Shown here: in pieces, positions 34,382 to 42,501 of the stretch
Numbering within the stretch: the first letter of the stretch is position 1
Layout of the letters: every line of letters starts with the position of its first letter
DNA from: Planctomycetota bacterium
GTDB taxonomy: Bacteria; Planctomycetota; J058; JAJDCQ01
DNA length: 56,840 bases
Direction: 5' to 3'
NCBI GenBank assembly: GCA_029260755.1
Contig: JAJDCQ010000235.1
Coordinates: 1 to 56,840, forward strand
Made by a program: the position numbers and the translations under genes
Notes under the pieces: generated by a model
Database searches by the model: none
Seen by the model: the letters and a program-made list of their open reading frames with translations, nothing else
Told to the model about the DNA's origin: nothing

Positions 34382-35407
34382 CTAACTGCCGAGCTGGTCG
34401 AGCACGTCGGCGATCGACGCGCCGCGCACCACGCCGTCGGTCAGGGCGTCGAGCCCCGCCTCGACCCGCGCGCCCGCCCCGACGACGGCGAGGCGCGCCC
34501 CGGTGCCGGCGAGGAACGGAGCGAGACCACGGAGGAGATCGAGGATCGCGCCGTCGCCTCCGTCGATGGCGCGCAGATCGACGATCACCTGGTCTGGAGG
34601 AGGAGTCGACGCGGTGACGGCGCCGATGCGCTCGGTCAGGGCGGCGACCGCGTCGCCGACATCGCCCTCCGGCCGGACGATCTCGCAGCCTTCGGGCTCG
34701 CTCAGGGCAGCGAGGGCGTCCGGGAGGCTCTCGAACCGAGCCACCGGTCCCGCGACCAACATCGCGGCCATCTCGACCATGCCCCAGGGCTCGACGAGAA
34801 CGACGTCCGCCCGACCGCGAGCCAGCTCGAGGAACTCCTCGAACGACGCCGGCTCCGCCCACATGAGGCGAGCGCAGTCGATCGCGAGCAGCCCCGTCGA
34901 GACGTGGCGAAGCGCGTCCTTCGCGATCGTCTCGGGCTCGGCCCCGTCGAGGCAGCCCTCGAAGGCGAGGACCGACACGCCGCCTTCCGTGCTCGAGGCG
35001 ACGACGAGCTTCGGACCCAGCCGAGCGGGATCCGGCACGCCCGGCTCCTCGCTCAGCCAGGCGACCGCGGTGTCGACATCGGGCGCGACACGAACGCGCT
35101 CGGTGAGACCCATGGGCTCCACGTCCGAGCACGCCGCGTCGCTCGGCGCGGCGAGGATGATGTCGCCGCCCGCACGACGGACGCGCTGGAGATCCTCGAA
35201 GAAGGACGTCCAGCCGGCGACTCCGAGCGGATGCGCGATCCTCCGGCCGTCGAGGACGAGCCGCAGCCGCGCTCGAGCGAGCAGATCGGCCATCCCCGCG
35301 GCGATCCGCTCATCGTCCCCCTCATCGGTCTCGCGGTCGGCCACGATCTCGACGACGGTCGCATCGCCGACGTCGCGCGTCTCGAGTCGGATCTCCTGCC
35401 CGGCCAT
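34382..35407 (-). CDS. Protein of three tandem STAS-like domains
   Basis: Predicted 341 residues with no signal peptide or membrane segment. Three units of about 95 residues each have the STAS strand-helix pattern: about 7-115 (LVLDGRRIAHPLGVAGWTSFF), 130-225 (LLAIDCARLMWAEPASFEEF) and 250-340 (VIVDLRAIDGGDGAILDLL). Each shows a central VLD/AID/VDL strand followed by a helix where SpoIIAA proteins carry the phosphorylated Ser. Here that position is not a clear Ser in the first or third unit. It may bind sigma regulators or act as a sensor platform like RsbR/stressosome proteins. GGAGG six bases before ATG 35407 is a strong ribosome-binding site. Confidence 0.55.
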   Translation of the reverse strand: MAGQEIRLETRDVGDATVVEIVADRETDEGDDERIAAGMADLLARARLRLVLDGRRIAHPLGVAGWTSFFEDLQRVRRAGGDIILAAPSDAACSDVEPMGLTERVRVAPDVDTAVAWLSEEPGVPDPARLGPKLVVASSTEGGVSVLAFEGCLDGAEPETIAKDALRHVSTGLLAIDCARLMWAEPASFEEFLELARGRADVVLVEPWGMVEMAAMLVAGPVARFESLPDALAALSEPEGCEIVRPEGDVGDAVAALTERIGAVTASTPPPDQVIVDLRAIDGGDGAILDLLRGLAPFLAGTGARLAVVGAGARVEAGLDALTDGVVRGASIADVLDQLGS

Positions 35408-35426
35408 CCTGTACCTCCGGATGATG

Positions 35427-35432
35427 ATCCTA
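35427..35432 (-). promoter_or_regulatory. -10-like TAGGAT upstream of the triple-STAS gene
   Basis: Minus-strand TAGGAT about 20 bases before ATG 35407, just ahead of the GGAGG site. -35 is unclear. The rest of 35433-35671 shows nothing recognisable. Confidence 0.25.
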
Positions 35433-35671
35433 GAGGTCCGGCCGGAAGGGCGCGAGGGCCTCGTCGAGAGATCGTCGGCGCGGGCGCGGCGCGAGCCGGA
35501 AGCGACCCGGGGGAGTCGTTGGAGGCGAGCAACGAAGCCATCTCCGGCGAGATCCGGCGAGGGCCCGCGAACGATCGGGCGTTCGAGGAGCTTGCGACGA
35601 GATCGCCCGATCGTGACGTTTCCGGCCGGGCCTCTAGGAGCGCGATCGAGCCGTTTCCACCGGGAGAGGCG

Positions 35672-35716
35672 ACGTGAGGGGCGCCGGGGATCGAGCTCCC
35701 CGGCGCCCCGTCACGT
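35672..35716 (-). terminator. Long hairpin at the end of the MATE gene
   Basis: The left arm ACGTGAGGGGCGCCGGGGA and the right arm TCCCCGGCGCCCCGTCACGT pair over 19 bp with one bulged base and a TCGAGC loop. The right arm touches the MATE stop codon. There is no U-tract. A bidirectional or Rho-assisted terminator is likely. Confidence 0.65.
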
Positions 35717-37173
35717 CAGTCGACGAGCGAGGCGGCCTCTCGCCAGCTCCCCGAGAGGAACCGGCCGACGAGGATCACGGCCGCGAGCCCCAGCGCGACG
35801 ACGAACGCGATCCAGAGACCGGCGGCGCCGAGGCCGGCCCCGAAGGCGAGGCCGAGGCCGAGCGGCAGGCCGACCGCCCAGTAGGCGAGCAGCCCGATCA
35901 CGAACGGGCTGCGCAGCTCGCCCGCCCCTCGGAGGCAGCCGGCCGCGACCGCCTGCGCTCCGTCGAAGACGGCGAAGGCGCCGGCGAGGCGGATCAGCGG
36001 CACCGCCGACTCGATCAGGGCCGCGTCGTCGGTGAACATCCGCGCGAGCCACCACGGCGCCGCGAGGAAGCCGACCCCGGCGAACGCCATGAACCCCGTC
36101 CCGAGACCAAGGGCCACGCGCCCCGCTCGGGCCGCGGCATCCCGATCGCCGCGGCCGACCGCCTGCCCGACGCGGACGCCGGCCGCCGTGCCCAGGCCGA
36201 GCGGCACCATGAAGGTGAAGCTCGCCAGGTTCATGGCGATCTGGTGGCCGGCCTGCGCGAGCGCCCCCATCCAGGCGACGGCGACGCTCGCCCCGCAGAA
36301 GAAGCTCACCTCCGCGAGGATGGAGCCCGCGATCGGCAGCCCCGCCCCGACGAGCCGCCGGAGCGACCGGAGCCGCGGGCGGCGCGGCGCGAACGAGATG
36401 CTCCCGAAGCCCGGCCCGACGCCCCGCCGGAGCAGGAAGGCCGCGAGCGCGACGAGCATGAACCAGCGGCTCGCCGCCGTCGCCCAGCCCGCCCCGGCCA
36501 CGCCGAGCGCCGGGAGGCCGAACGACCCGTGCACCAGGAGCAGGTCGGCCGCGCCGTTGACGAGGTTCGCCAGGAGCGCCACCGCCAGGACCGGCCGCGG
36601 CCGCCCGAGCCCGTGGAGCAGGCCCTGGATCGAGACGAACGCCAGGAACGCCGGCACCGCGAGCGACCGCGGCGCGAGGTAGACGGCCGCGAGGCGCGCC
36701 ACCTCCGGCTCCGCCCCGAGCCCCGAGAGGAGCCACTCGGCGTCCCGGAACATCAGCACCAGCGGCACGCTCACGAGCGCGGCGAGCCAGAGCCCGCTCC
36801 AGACCGCCTCGCACGCCCGCTCGCGGCTGCCGGCGCCGACTGCCTGGGCGACCGTCGGCTCCACGGCCTTGAGGATCCCGGCGAAGAACACCAGGACGGT
36901 GAAGAAGACGGCGTTCGCGAGCGAGACCCCGGCGAGCGCGACTGGCCCGAGCCGGCCGACCACCAGGGTGTCGACGAACCCCATCGTCATCATGGAGAGG
37001 CTGGAGAGCACGACCGGCCCGGCGAGGCGGACGGTCGCGCCGACCTCGGCCCGGAGCGCGGCGCGCCCGGCGCCCCGATCGGCCCCGCCCGCGGAGCGGG
37101 CGACGCGGCGTAACGGCGGATCGAGCAGAGCGGATCTGGCGGACTCGCTCGCCCCTTCGGCGTTCTCGGACAT
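35716..37173 (-). CDS. MATE-family multidrug/Na+ antiporter
   Basis: Predicted 485 residues with about 12 membrane helices in two six-helix halves, each carrying the MATE-type segment: VGATVRLAGPVVLSSLSMM...GFVDTLVVGRLG early in the first half and LVGAGLPIAGSILAEVSFF early in the second. PTVAQAVGAG and GVRVGQAVGRGDRDAA are the duplicated loops. These transporters export cationic drugs or metabolites using Na+ or H+. ATG 37173 is preceded by GGAAGG; an upstream in-frame start would add a non-conserved basic stretch. The approximately 50-residue N-terminal extension before helix 1 is Ala/Ser/Arg-rich. Confidence 0.9.
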   Translation of the reverse strand: MSENAEGASESARSALLDPPLRRVARSAGGADRGAGRAALRAEVGATVRLAGPVVLSSLSMMTMGFVDTLVVGRLGPVALAGVSLANAVFFTVLVFFAGILKAVEPTVAQAVGAGSRERACEAVWSGLWLAALVSVPLVLMFRDAEWLLSGLGAEPEVARLAAVYLAPRSLAVPAFLAFVSIQGLLHGLGRPRPVLAVALLANLVNGAADLLLVHGSFGLPALGVAGAGWATAASRWFMLVALAAFLLRRGVGPGFGSISFAPRRPRLRSLRRLVGAGLPIAGSILAEVSFFCGASVAVAWMGALAQAGHQIAMNLASFTFMVPLGLGTAAGVRVGQAVGRGDRDAAARAGRVALGLGTGFMAFAGVGFLAAPWWLARMFTDDAALIESAVPLIRLAGAFAVFDGAQAVAAGCLRGAGELRSPFVIGLLAYWAVGLPLGLGLAFGAGLGAAGLWIAFVVALGLAAVILVGRFLSGSWREAASLVD

Positions 37174-37262
37174 GGCCCTTCCCCCCGTGGCCGCAAGGAG
37201 TCGCGGCGCACGTCCGAGATGACGCGGCGCCGCCTCGGCGGCTGTCACGGCGGTCGGAGATG

Positions 37263-37290
37263 TTGCGGGGCCCGACGGGGCTGTTACGGT
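37263..37290 (+). promoter_or_regulatory. Sigma70-like promoter upstream of the 37411 gene
   Basis: TTGCGG (37263-37268), 16-bp spacer, TACGGT (37285-37290), in the 237-bp divergent region between the MATE gene and the plus-strand genes. A weak match to consensus. Confidence 0.25.
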
Positions 37291-37410
37291 GGCCGTTCGG
37301 TCGGGCCGCTGAATCGGCGGCCCCTCCGCCCGTCCGACGAACGATCGACGCCTGGGCGCCGCCCCGGGTTGCCCGTCGCCGCCCGCCCGCCTCGCAGGAG
37401 AACGCCCGCC

Positions 37411-38163
37411 ATGTCCGCCCCCGTCCCGACCGACCCGACCATCGCCCGTCTCGTCGACGAGCTCGCCGATCAGCGGGAGCGGCTCCGCCGCCTCGAGGAG
37501 GAGCGCGCCGGGCTCGGCCGCCGTCTCCGGCGGGTGCGGGCGATCGCGCTCGGCGCCGTCGTCCTCGCGGGCGGCATGCTCGCGCTGGGGATGCGCGCCC
37601 CCAACGACGTCGTCCAGGCGAAGCGCTTCGTCCTCGCCTCGGAGGACGGGACCAAGGTCCGGGCCGAGCTCAAGAGCCGCGATGGCAGTCCGCGCCTCGC
37701 CCTCTACGACGACGCCGGCAAGGGCCGGCTCGTCTTCGCCGTCAGCAAGTCGGGCGTCCCGCTGGTCAACTTCACCGACGCCGACGGGAGCACCCGCCTC
37801 GCGATCGCGCTGGGCAAGAGCGGGGCGCCCTCCCTCACGATGCTCGACCAGTGGAAGACCTCACGCGTCCAGTTCGGGATGTCGGAGGGCGGCGCCTCGG
37901 CCCTCTCGTTCGCCGACAAGGACGGCGACAAGCGCTTCAGCCTGACCGTCGGCGTGGACGCGCCCGGGATGATCATGGCCGACGCCGAGGGCCGCACCCG
38001 GGTGAGTATGGCCGTCGCCAAGGACGGTATGCCGATGATTCTGCTGCGCGACGACCAGAAGAAGAACCGGATCCTCCTGGCCGTCTCGGCGAAGGACGGC
38101 ACGCCATTCCAGCGGTTCTACGACGCCGACGGCAAGGCGACCTACACCCTGCCGAAGAAGTAG
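37411..38163 (+). CDS. Membrane-anchored coiled-coil and beta-repeat protein
   Basis: Predicted 250 residues. An N-terminal coiled coil (VDELADQRERLRRLEEERA) precedes one membrane helix at about 45-65. The remainder is a series of repeats about 22-25 residues long ending in pairs such as 'SGVPLVNFTDADGSTRLA' and 'DGMPMILLRDDQKKNRIL'. Each has a hydrophobic strand, a D-x-x-G/K turn and a second strand, which suggests a beta-solenoid facing the periplasm. AGGAG ten bases before ATG 37411 supports the start. I do not recognise the family. The downstream kinase begins 94 bases later on the same strand. Confidence 0.7.
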   Translation: MSAPVPTDPTIARLVDELADQRERLRRLEEERAGLGRRLRRVRAIALGAVVLAGGMLALGMRAPNDVVQAKRFVLASEDGTKVRAELKSRDGSPRLALYDDAGKGRLVFAVSKSGVPLVNFTDADGSTRLAIALGKSGAPSLTMLDQWKTSRVQFGMSEGGASALSFADKDGDKRFSLTVGVDAPGMIMADAEGRTRVSMAVAKDGMPMILLRDDQKKNRILLAVSAKDGTPFQRFYDADGKATYTLPKK

Positions 38164-38257
38164 ACCCGAGCCTAAGCCCCCGTCGCTGCTTGCCTTCGCC
38201 CTCGCTCGCGGGCATCATCGTGCGGTCGGACGGTCACGCCGGGAGGGGCGAGAAGGC

Positions 38258-41083
38258 TTGGAGAGCGTCTACCACTTCGAGTGGAATCTCCGCGCGAGCC
38301 CGCGCGCGCTGTGGCCGTACGTCTCCGACACCCAGCGCCTCAACCAGGCGCTCGGCCTCGCCCCGTGGCAGTTCACCGAGTTCCGCAACGACGGCGGCAA
38401 CGTCGGCCGGACCGGCGAGATGCGCTTCGCCGGCATGCCGATCCGGTGGGAGGAGAAGCCGTTCGAGTGGGTGGCCGGCTCCGAGCTCGGCGTCGAGCGC
38501 CACTACAAGAACGGTCCGCTCTCGCTGCTCCGGAGCACCGTCCGACTCGAGGCGAGCGGAGACGGGACGCTGCTGAAGCACAGCGTCGCCTACGAGCCGC
38601 GCGGCGCGATGTGGAGCCTGGTCGCCCGCTACGAGCTCGGCCGCAAGACCAAGCGGAACCTGAACGCGGTCTACCGCCGGATCGACGCCTACCTCGCCGG
38701 CGAGGAGAAGCAGCCGTTCCAGCTCAAGCCGCCGCGGATCGGTCACGAGGTGCGGGCGTGGCTCGACGCGCTCGTGCCCTACCTCGCGATCGGCGACGGC
38801 TTCCCCGAGGCGCTCGTCCGACGGCTCACCGAGTCCATCGTCGTCGACGACGACCGCACCCTCGCCCGGCTCCGGCCGTTCGAGATCGCCGACCGCTGGG
38901 GCGAGGATCGGACCGACGTCCTCCGGCTGCTCCTGCGCGCGACGCGGCGACGCCTCCTCCAGATGCACTGGGACGTCCTCTGCCCGCACTGCCGCAAGGC
39001 GAAGGTGCGGCTCGAGGACCTCGGCTCGCTCCGCGCCGTCGCCCACTGCGAGGCGTGCGACATCCGCGTCGACACCGACGTCGAGCGGGCCGTCGAGCTC
39101 GTCTTCTCGGTCACCCCCGCGGTGCGGCCGATCGAGGTCCACGACTACTGCATCGGCGGCCCGGGAAACACGCCCCACGTGGTCGTGCAACGCCGGGTCC
39201 CGGCGGGGGAGCGGTCGGTCGTCGCGATCCAGCTCGACCCCGGCACCTACCGGCTCCGCGCCCTCGGCGTCGCGAACCACCTCCTGATCACCACGACCGA
39301 CGACGCGAACCGGAAGCCTCCCGCGCAGGGCGGCCTCGAGGCGGTCCTCCGCAAGGGCACCCTCGGCCCGCCCGAGGCGACCCTGCGGAGCGACGGGGCG
39401 AGCATCGAGATCGTCAACCGCGAGTCGGTCGAGCGGGTGGTCCTCCTCGAGCGGGCCGACTGGTTCGACGATGCGGTCAGCGTCGGCCGGGCGATGGCGT
39501 TCCAGGAGTTCCGCGACCTGTTCCCCCATCAGGCGCCGCCGCGGGCGGCGCGGGTGCGGGTGGAGCAGGTCGGCGTGGTCTCGCTCCGGCTCGGGTTCCA
39601 GGCGGGCCTCGCCGGGCTCGACGACGACGAGGCCGCCCTCGCGGTGCGCGACGTCCATCTGCGGATCCGCCACGTCGTGCGGCGTCGGCGCGGCGCGGTC
39701 TCGACGGTGCGGCGCGAGGACGTGATCGTCACGTTCGCCGACGCGACCGACGCGGTCCGCGCGGCGGCCGAGCTCGTCGCCACCGTCGCCCGGTTCGCGG
39801 CGGAGCGGCGGCTGCCCGGCCTCGAGGCGCGCGCGGGCATCGACGCCGGCCCCTGCTCGATCGTCAACCGGGACGGCCACGCGATGCACGAGGGGGCGCC
39901 GCTCGAGCGGTCGCTCCGCCACGTGCGCCTCGCCGGCGCGAACGAGGTCGTCCTGCCGCGGTCGCTTCGGAACGAGCCGCGGATGGCGCGGACGATCGCC
40001 GAGCAGATCCAGCGGTCGCATCTCGCGGCGATGCCGATCGACGCGGGCGAGCTGACCAGCACCGACCGCGACGCGACGAAGCTCGAGCGCCTGATCGTTC
40101 CGAGAGTCCAGGCCCCGGCGCCCGCCGCGGCGGCGACGCCGGTCGGGGGCGGGTCGAACGAGTCGAACGAGGTCGACCTCAACGAGCTCGAGATCGGCGA
40201 CCGGCTCGGCCGCGGCGGGAGCGGGAGCGTGTTCGAGGGGCGGACGCGCGACGGACGCCGCTACGCCGTGAAGATCATCGAGGCCCGGACCGACAAGGCC
40301 GAGACCCGCTTCCAGCGCGAGGTCCACGCCCTGCGCCGGCTCGTCGAGGTGCCCGGCGTCGTCGTCCTCCGGGCGAGCGGGCGGCATCCGAAGGCCGGCT
40401 TCGTGATCGTGATGGACCTGATCCGGGGTCGCTCGCTCGAGGAGCACGTCGCGGCCGGGCGAAAGCCGGTCGTCGCGGCGGCCGCGATCGCCGCGACGGT
40501 CGCGCGCGCGCTCGCCCACGCCCACCGCCTCGGCGTCGTGCACCGCGACGTGAAGCCGGCGAACGTGATCCTCGATGCCAACGATGAGCCGTTCCTCGTC
40601 GACTTCGGGATCTCGAAGGCCGACGCCGACGCCGACATCACCGTCGAGGGGACGGTCGTCGGCACCGTCCCCTACCTCCCGCCCGAGGCGTTCAACCACC
40701 GCGCCGTCGTCGACGGGCGAGGCGACATCTGGGGGCTCGGGGCGACGTTCTTCGAGCTCATCACCGGGCGGCGACCGTTCATCGGGCACACGATCTACCA
40801 GATCATCCCCCAGATCCTGCAGGACCCGCTCCCGCCGCCGAGCTCGCTCGTGCCCGGGCTCGACGCGGGCGTCGACGCGGTGCTGCTGCGCGCGCTCGCG
40901 AAGCGGCCCGAGGATCGCTACGAGACGGCCGAGGCGTTCGCCGTCGATCTCGAGCGCCTGACCGGCGGGGCGAGCCCGGTGCACGCGGCCGGCCTGCCGC
41001 TCCCGAGCGCGTCCCGGCGCTGGCGGCGGCTCTTCCGCTCGACGGCCGAGGCGCCCGTCCCGGGCGGGATCCGCGCCGGGTAG
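38258..41083 (+). CDS. SRPBCC/DUF5939-like/cyclase-like/Ser-Thr kinase fusion protein
   Basis: Predicted 941 residues, soluble, from a TTG start after GAGAAGG. Residues 1-150 look like an SRPBCC (START-like) lipid or ligand-binding fold (SVYHFEWNLRASPRALWPYVSD). A DUF5939-like segment follows with a CPHC...CEAC zinc site (C242, C245, C264, C267). About 485-600 resembles a class III nucleotide-cyclase domain (DVIVTFADATDAVRAA, ARAGIDAGPCSIVN) without the full set of metal and base residues. The kinase occupies about 645-915: GRGGSGSVF, K672, HRDVKPAN from 762, DFG 782-784. DUF5939 next to cyclase domains is known; the added kinase makes this unusual. Possibly a cytosolic sensor kinase. Confidence 0.8.
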   Translation: MESVYHFEWNLRASPRALWPYVSDTQRLNQALGLAPWQFTEFRNDGGNVGRTGEMRFAGMPIRWEEKPFEWVAGSELGVERHYKNGPLSLLRSTVRLEASGDGTLLKHSVAYEPRGAMWSLVARYELGRKTKRNLNAVYRRIDAYLAGEEKQPFQLKPPRIGHEVRAWLDALVPYLAIGDGFPEALVRRLTESIVVDDDRTLARLRPFEIADRWGEDRTDVLRLLLRATRRRLLQMHWDVLCPHCRKAKVRLEDLGSLRAVAHCEACDIRVDTDVERAVELVFSVTPAVRPIEVHDYCIGGPGNTPHVVVQRRVPAGERSVVAIQLDPGTYRLRALGVANHLLITTTDDANRKPPAQGGLEAVLRKGTLGPPEATLRSDGASIEIVNRESVERVVLLERADWFDDAVSVGRAMAFQEFRDLFPHQAPPRAARVRVEQVGVVSLRLGFQAGLAGLDDDEAALAVRDVHLRIRHVVRRRRGAVSTVRREDVIVTFADATDAVRAAAELVATVARFAAERRLPGLEARAGIDAGPCSIVNRDGHAMHEGAPLERSLRHVRLAGANEVVLPRSLRNEPRMARTIAEQIQRSHLAAMPIDAGELTSTDRDATKLERLIVPRVQAPAPAAAATPVGGGSNESNEVDLNELEIGDRLGRGGSGSVFEGRTRDGRRYAVKIIEARTDKAETRFQREVHALRRLVEVPGVVVLRASGRHPKAGFVIVMDLIRGRSLEEHVAAGRKPVVAAAAIAATVARALAHAHRLGVVHRDVKPANVILDANDEPFLVDFGISKADADADITVEGTVVGTVPYLPPEAFNHRAVVDGRGDIWGLGATFFELITGRRPFIGHTIYQIIPQILQDPLPPPSSLVPGLDAGVDAVLLRALAKRPEDRYETAEAFAVDLERLTGGASPVHAAGLPLPSASRRWRRLFRSTAEAPVPGGIRAG

Positions 41084-41107
41084 CGAGCACAAAGAAAGGT
41101 GAACTAT

Positions 41108-41122
41108 TCGAGCGACGCTCGA
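41108..41122. promoter_or_regulatory. 15-bp palindrome TCGAGCG-A-CGCTCGA
   Basis: Perfect odd palindrome in the 151-bp gap between the fusion kinase and the thioredoxin-like lipoprotein, 113 bases upstream of ATG 41235. A possible operator; a short hairpin is less likely with a one-base centre. Confidence 0.3.
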
Positions 41123-41234
41123 TGCTCCATCCCCTTGAATGACAAGGCCTCGCGTCCCGTCCGAGAGGGCGGACGGCGATCACGGAATCGCCCGAGACAC
41201 CCGACGGACGGCCCCTGGATTCGGAGAGACAGAG

Positions 41235-42281
41235 ATGAAGACGCGCACGTTCGCGACCGTGACCCTGATCGGCCTCATCGCCGCCGGCTGCGCGCTCGCG
41301 GGATCCTCGAAGGCGGAGCCGCGCGACGAGGACGCCGCGCCGACGAGCGACGGGGCGGCCCCCGTCGAACCGATCGCCGACGATGATGAGGCGGCGGCGC
41401 CCGAGCCCGCGCCCGAGCCCGCGCCCTCTCACGCTGGCTGGACCGACGACCACGCCGCGGCCCTCGAGAAGGCCGCCGCCGAGGGCAAGGACCTCCTCCT
41501 CGACTTCACCGGCTCGGACTGGTGCGTCTGGTGCCTGAAGCTGGACGAGGAGGTCTTCTCGAAGGAGAGCTTCCAGAAGAAGGCCCCCGAGAGCTTCGTC
41601 CTCGTCACCCTCGACTTCCCCCAGGGCAAGAAGCTGCCCGAGAAGACCCGCAAGCAGAACAACGACCTCTCCGGGCGGTTCGCGGTCGAGGGCTTCCCGA
41701 CGATCATCCTGACCGACGCGACCGGCCGGCCCTACGCGAGGACGGGCTACCGCGAGGGAGGCGCCGAGGTCTACCTCGGTCACCTCGCCGAGCTGCGCGA
41801 CAAGCGCATCGCCCGCGACGCCGTCTTCGAGAAGGCCGAGGCGAGCGAGGGCGTCGCCCGGGCGAAGCTGCTCGACACCGCTCTGCAGGCGCTCGATGAC
41901 GCGCGGCTGCTGATCGGCTACGACGCGAAGATCGACGAGATCATCGCGGCCGACGCCGGCGACGAGGCGGGCCTCGCATCGAAGTGGAAGCACTGGAAGA
42001 CGGTCCGGGCCGCCCAGCTCGCCCTCGCCGAGATCGAGACGCTGATCCGCGCCGACAAGCTGAGCGCCGGGATCGCAAAGATCGACGAGGTCATGCCGAA
42101 GCTCGAGGGGGCGACCGACGTGCAGCAGCAGGCGCTCTTCCTGAAGGCGCACGCCCAGTACCGGCTGCGGGAGAAGGACGCCGCGATCGCGACGCTCGAG
42201 AAGGCGCGGGCGCTCGACCCGGACAGCGAGGTGGGTCGGCACGTGGTGGAGGTGCTCGAGCAGATCCGCGGGGGCGACTGA
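41235..42281 (+). CDS. Thioredoxin-fold lipoprotein with C-terminal TPR-like region
   Basis: Predicted 348 residues. A lipoprotein signal with lipobox IAAGC is followed by an acidic Ala/Pro/Glu linker and a thioredoxin-like domain whose redox centre is WCVWC in 'FTGSDWCVWCLKLDEEVF', with the cis-Pro region GFPTIIL. This is the Thioredoxin_7-type found in many Planctomycetota and Verrucomicrobiota lipoproteins. The C-terminal 150 residues are helical with a TPR-like end (LFLKAHAQYRLREKDAAIATLEKA). It probably performs periplasmic disulfide exchange. GGAGA seven bases before ATG 41235 fixes the start. Confidence 0.87.
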   Translation: MKTRTFATVTLIGLIAAGCALAGSSKAEPRDEDAAPTSDGAAPVEPIADDDEAAAPEPAPEPAPSHAGWTDDHAAALEKAAAEGKDLLLDFTGSDWCVWCLKLDEEVFSKESFQKKAPESFVLVTLDFPQGKKLPEKTRKQNNDLSGRFAVEGFPTIILTDATGRPYARTGYREGGAEVYLGHLAELRDKRIARDAVFEKAEASEGVARAKLLDTALQALDDARLLIGYDAKIDEIIAADAGDEAGLASKWKHWKTVRAAQLALAEIETLIRADKLSAGIAKIDEVMPKLEGATDVQQQALFLKAHAQYRLREKDAAIATLEKARALDPDSEVGRHVVEVLEQIRGGD

Positions 42282-42308
42282 GTCGCCCGTCGCGAGCGGC
42301 GAACGGAC

Positions 42309-42461
42309 GACGATCCACAGATTACACAGATTACACAGATTACGAGCTGCCGAAGGCGATCATCCCTCGGCGCGGCGCGGAGGGCTTGTGGCGCCGGCAC
42401 CGGCAAGGGGTTCGGAGCCGCCCGCGGCAATCTGTGTAATCTGTGTAATCTGTGGATCGTC
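42309..42461 (+). repeat. Dispersed 9-mer inverted-repeat element, copy 2
   Basis: Left arm: CCACAGATT, ACACAGATT, ACACAGATT (42315-42341). Right arm: AATCTGTGT, AATCTGTGT, AATCTGTGG (42429-42455), a perfect reverse complement, bounded by GATCC and GGATC. The 87-bp centre is homologous to that of 4647-4805 on the other strand. It lies between convergent genes (thioredoxin-like lipoprotein and mnmE), where it could serve as a bidirectional transcript end. Nothing else is recognisable in 42282-42501. Confidence 0.8.
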
Positions 42462-42501
42462 ACCGTTTCGGCAATCGCCCGCGCGCGCTCCGCGAGCCGG
42501 G

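Noticed and set aside
29986..34617. 1543-codon open frame antisense to lhr
   Set aside because: lhr motifs are complete on the minus strand; the plus-strand product is low-complexity Arg/Glu/Asp without motifs.
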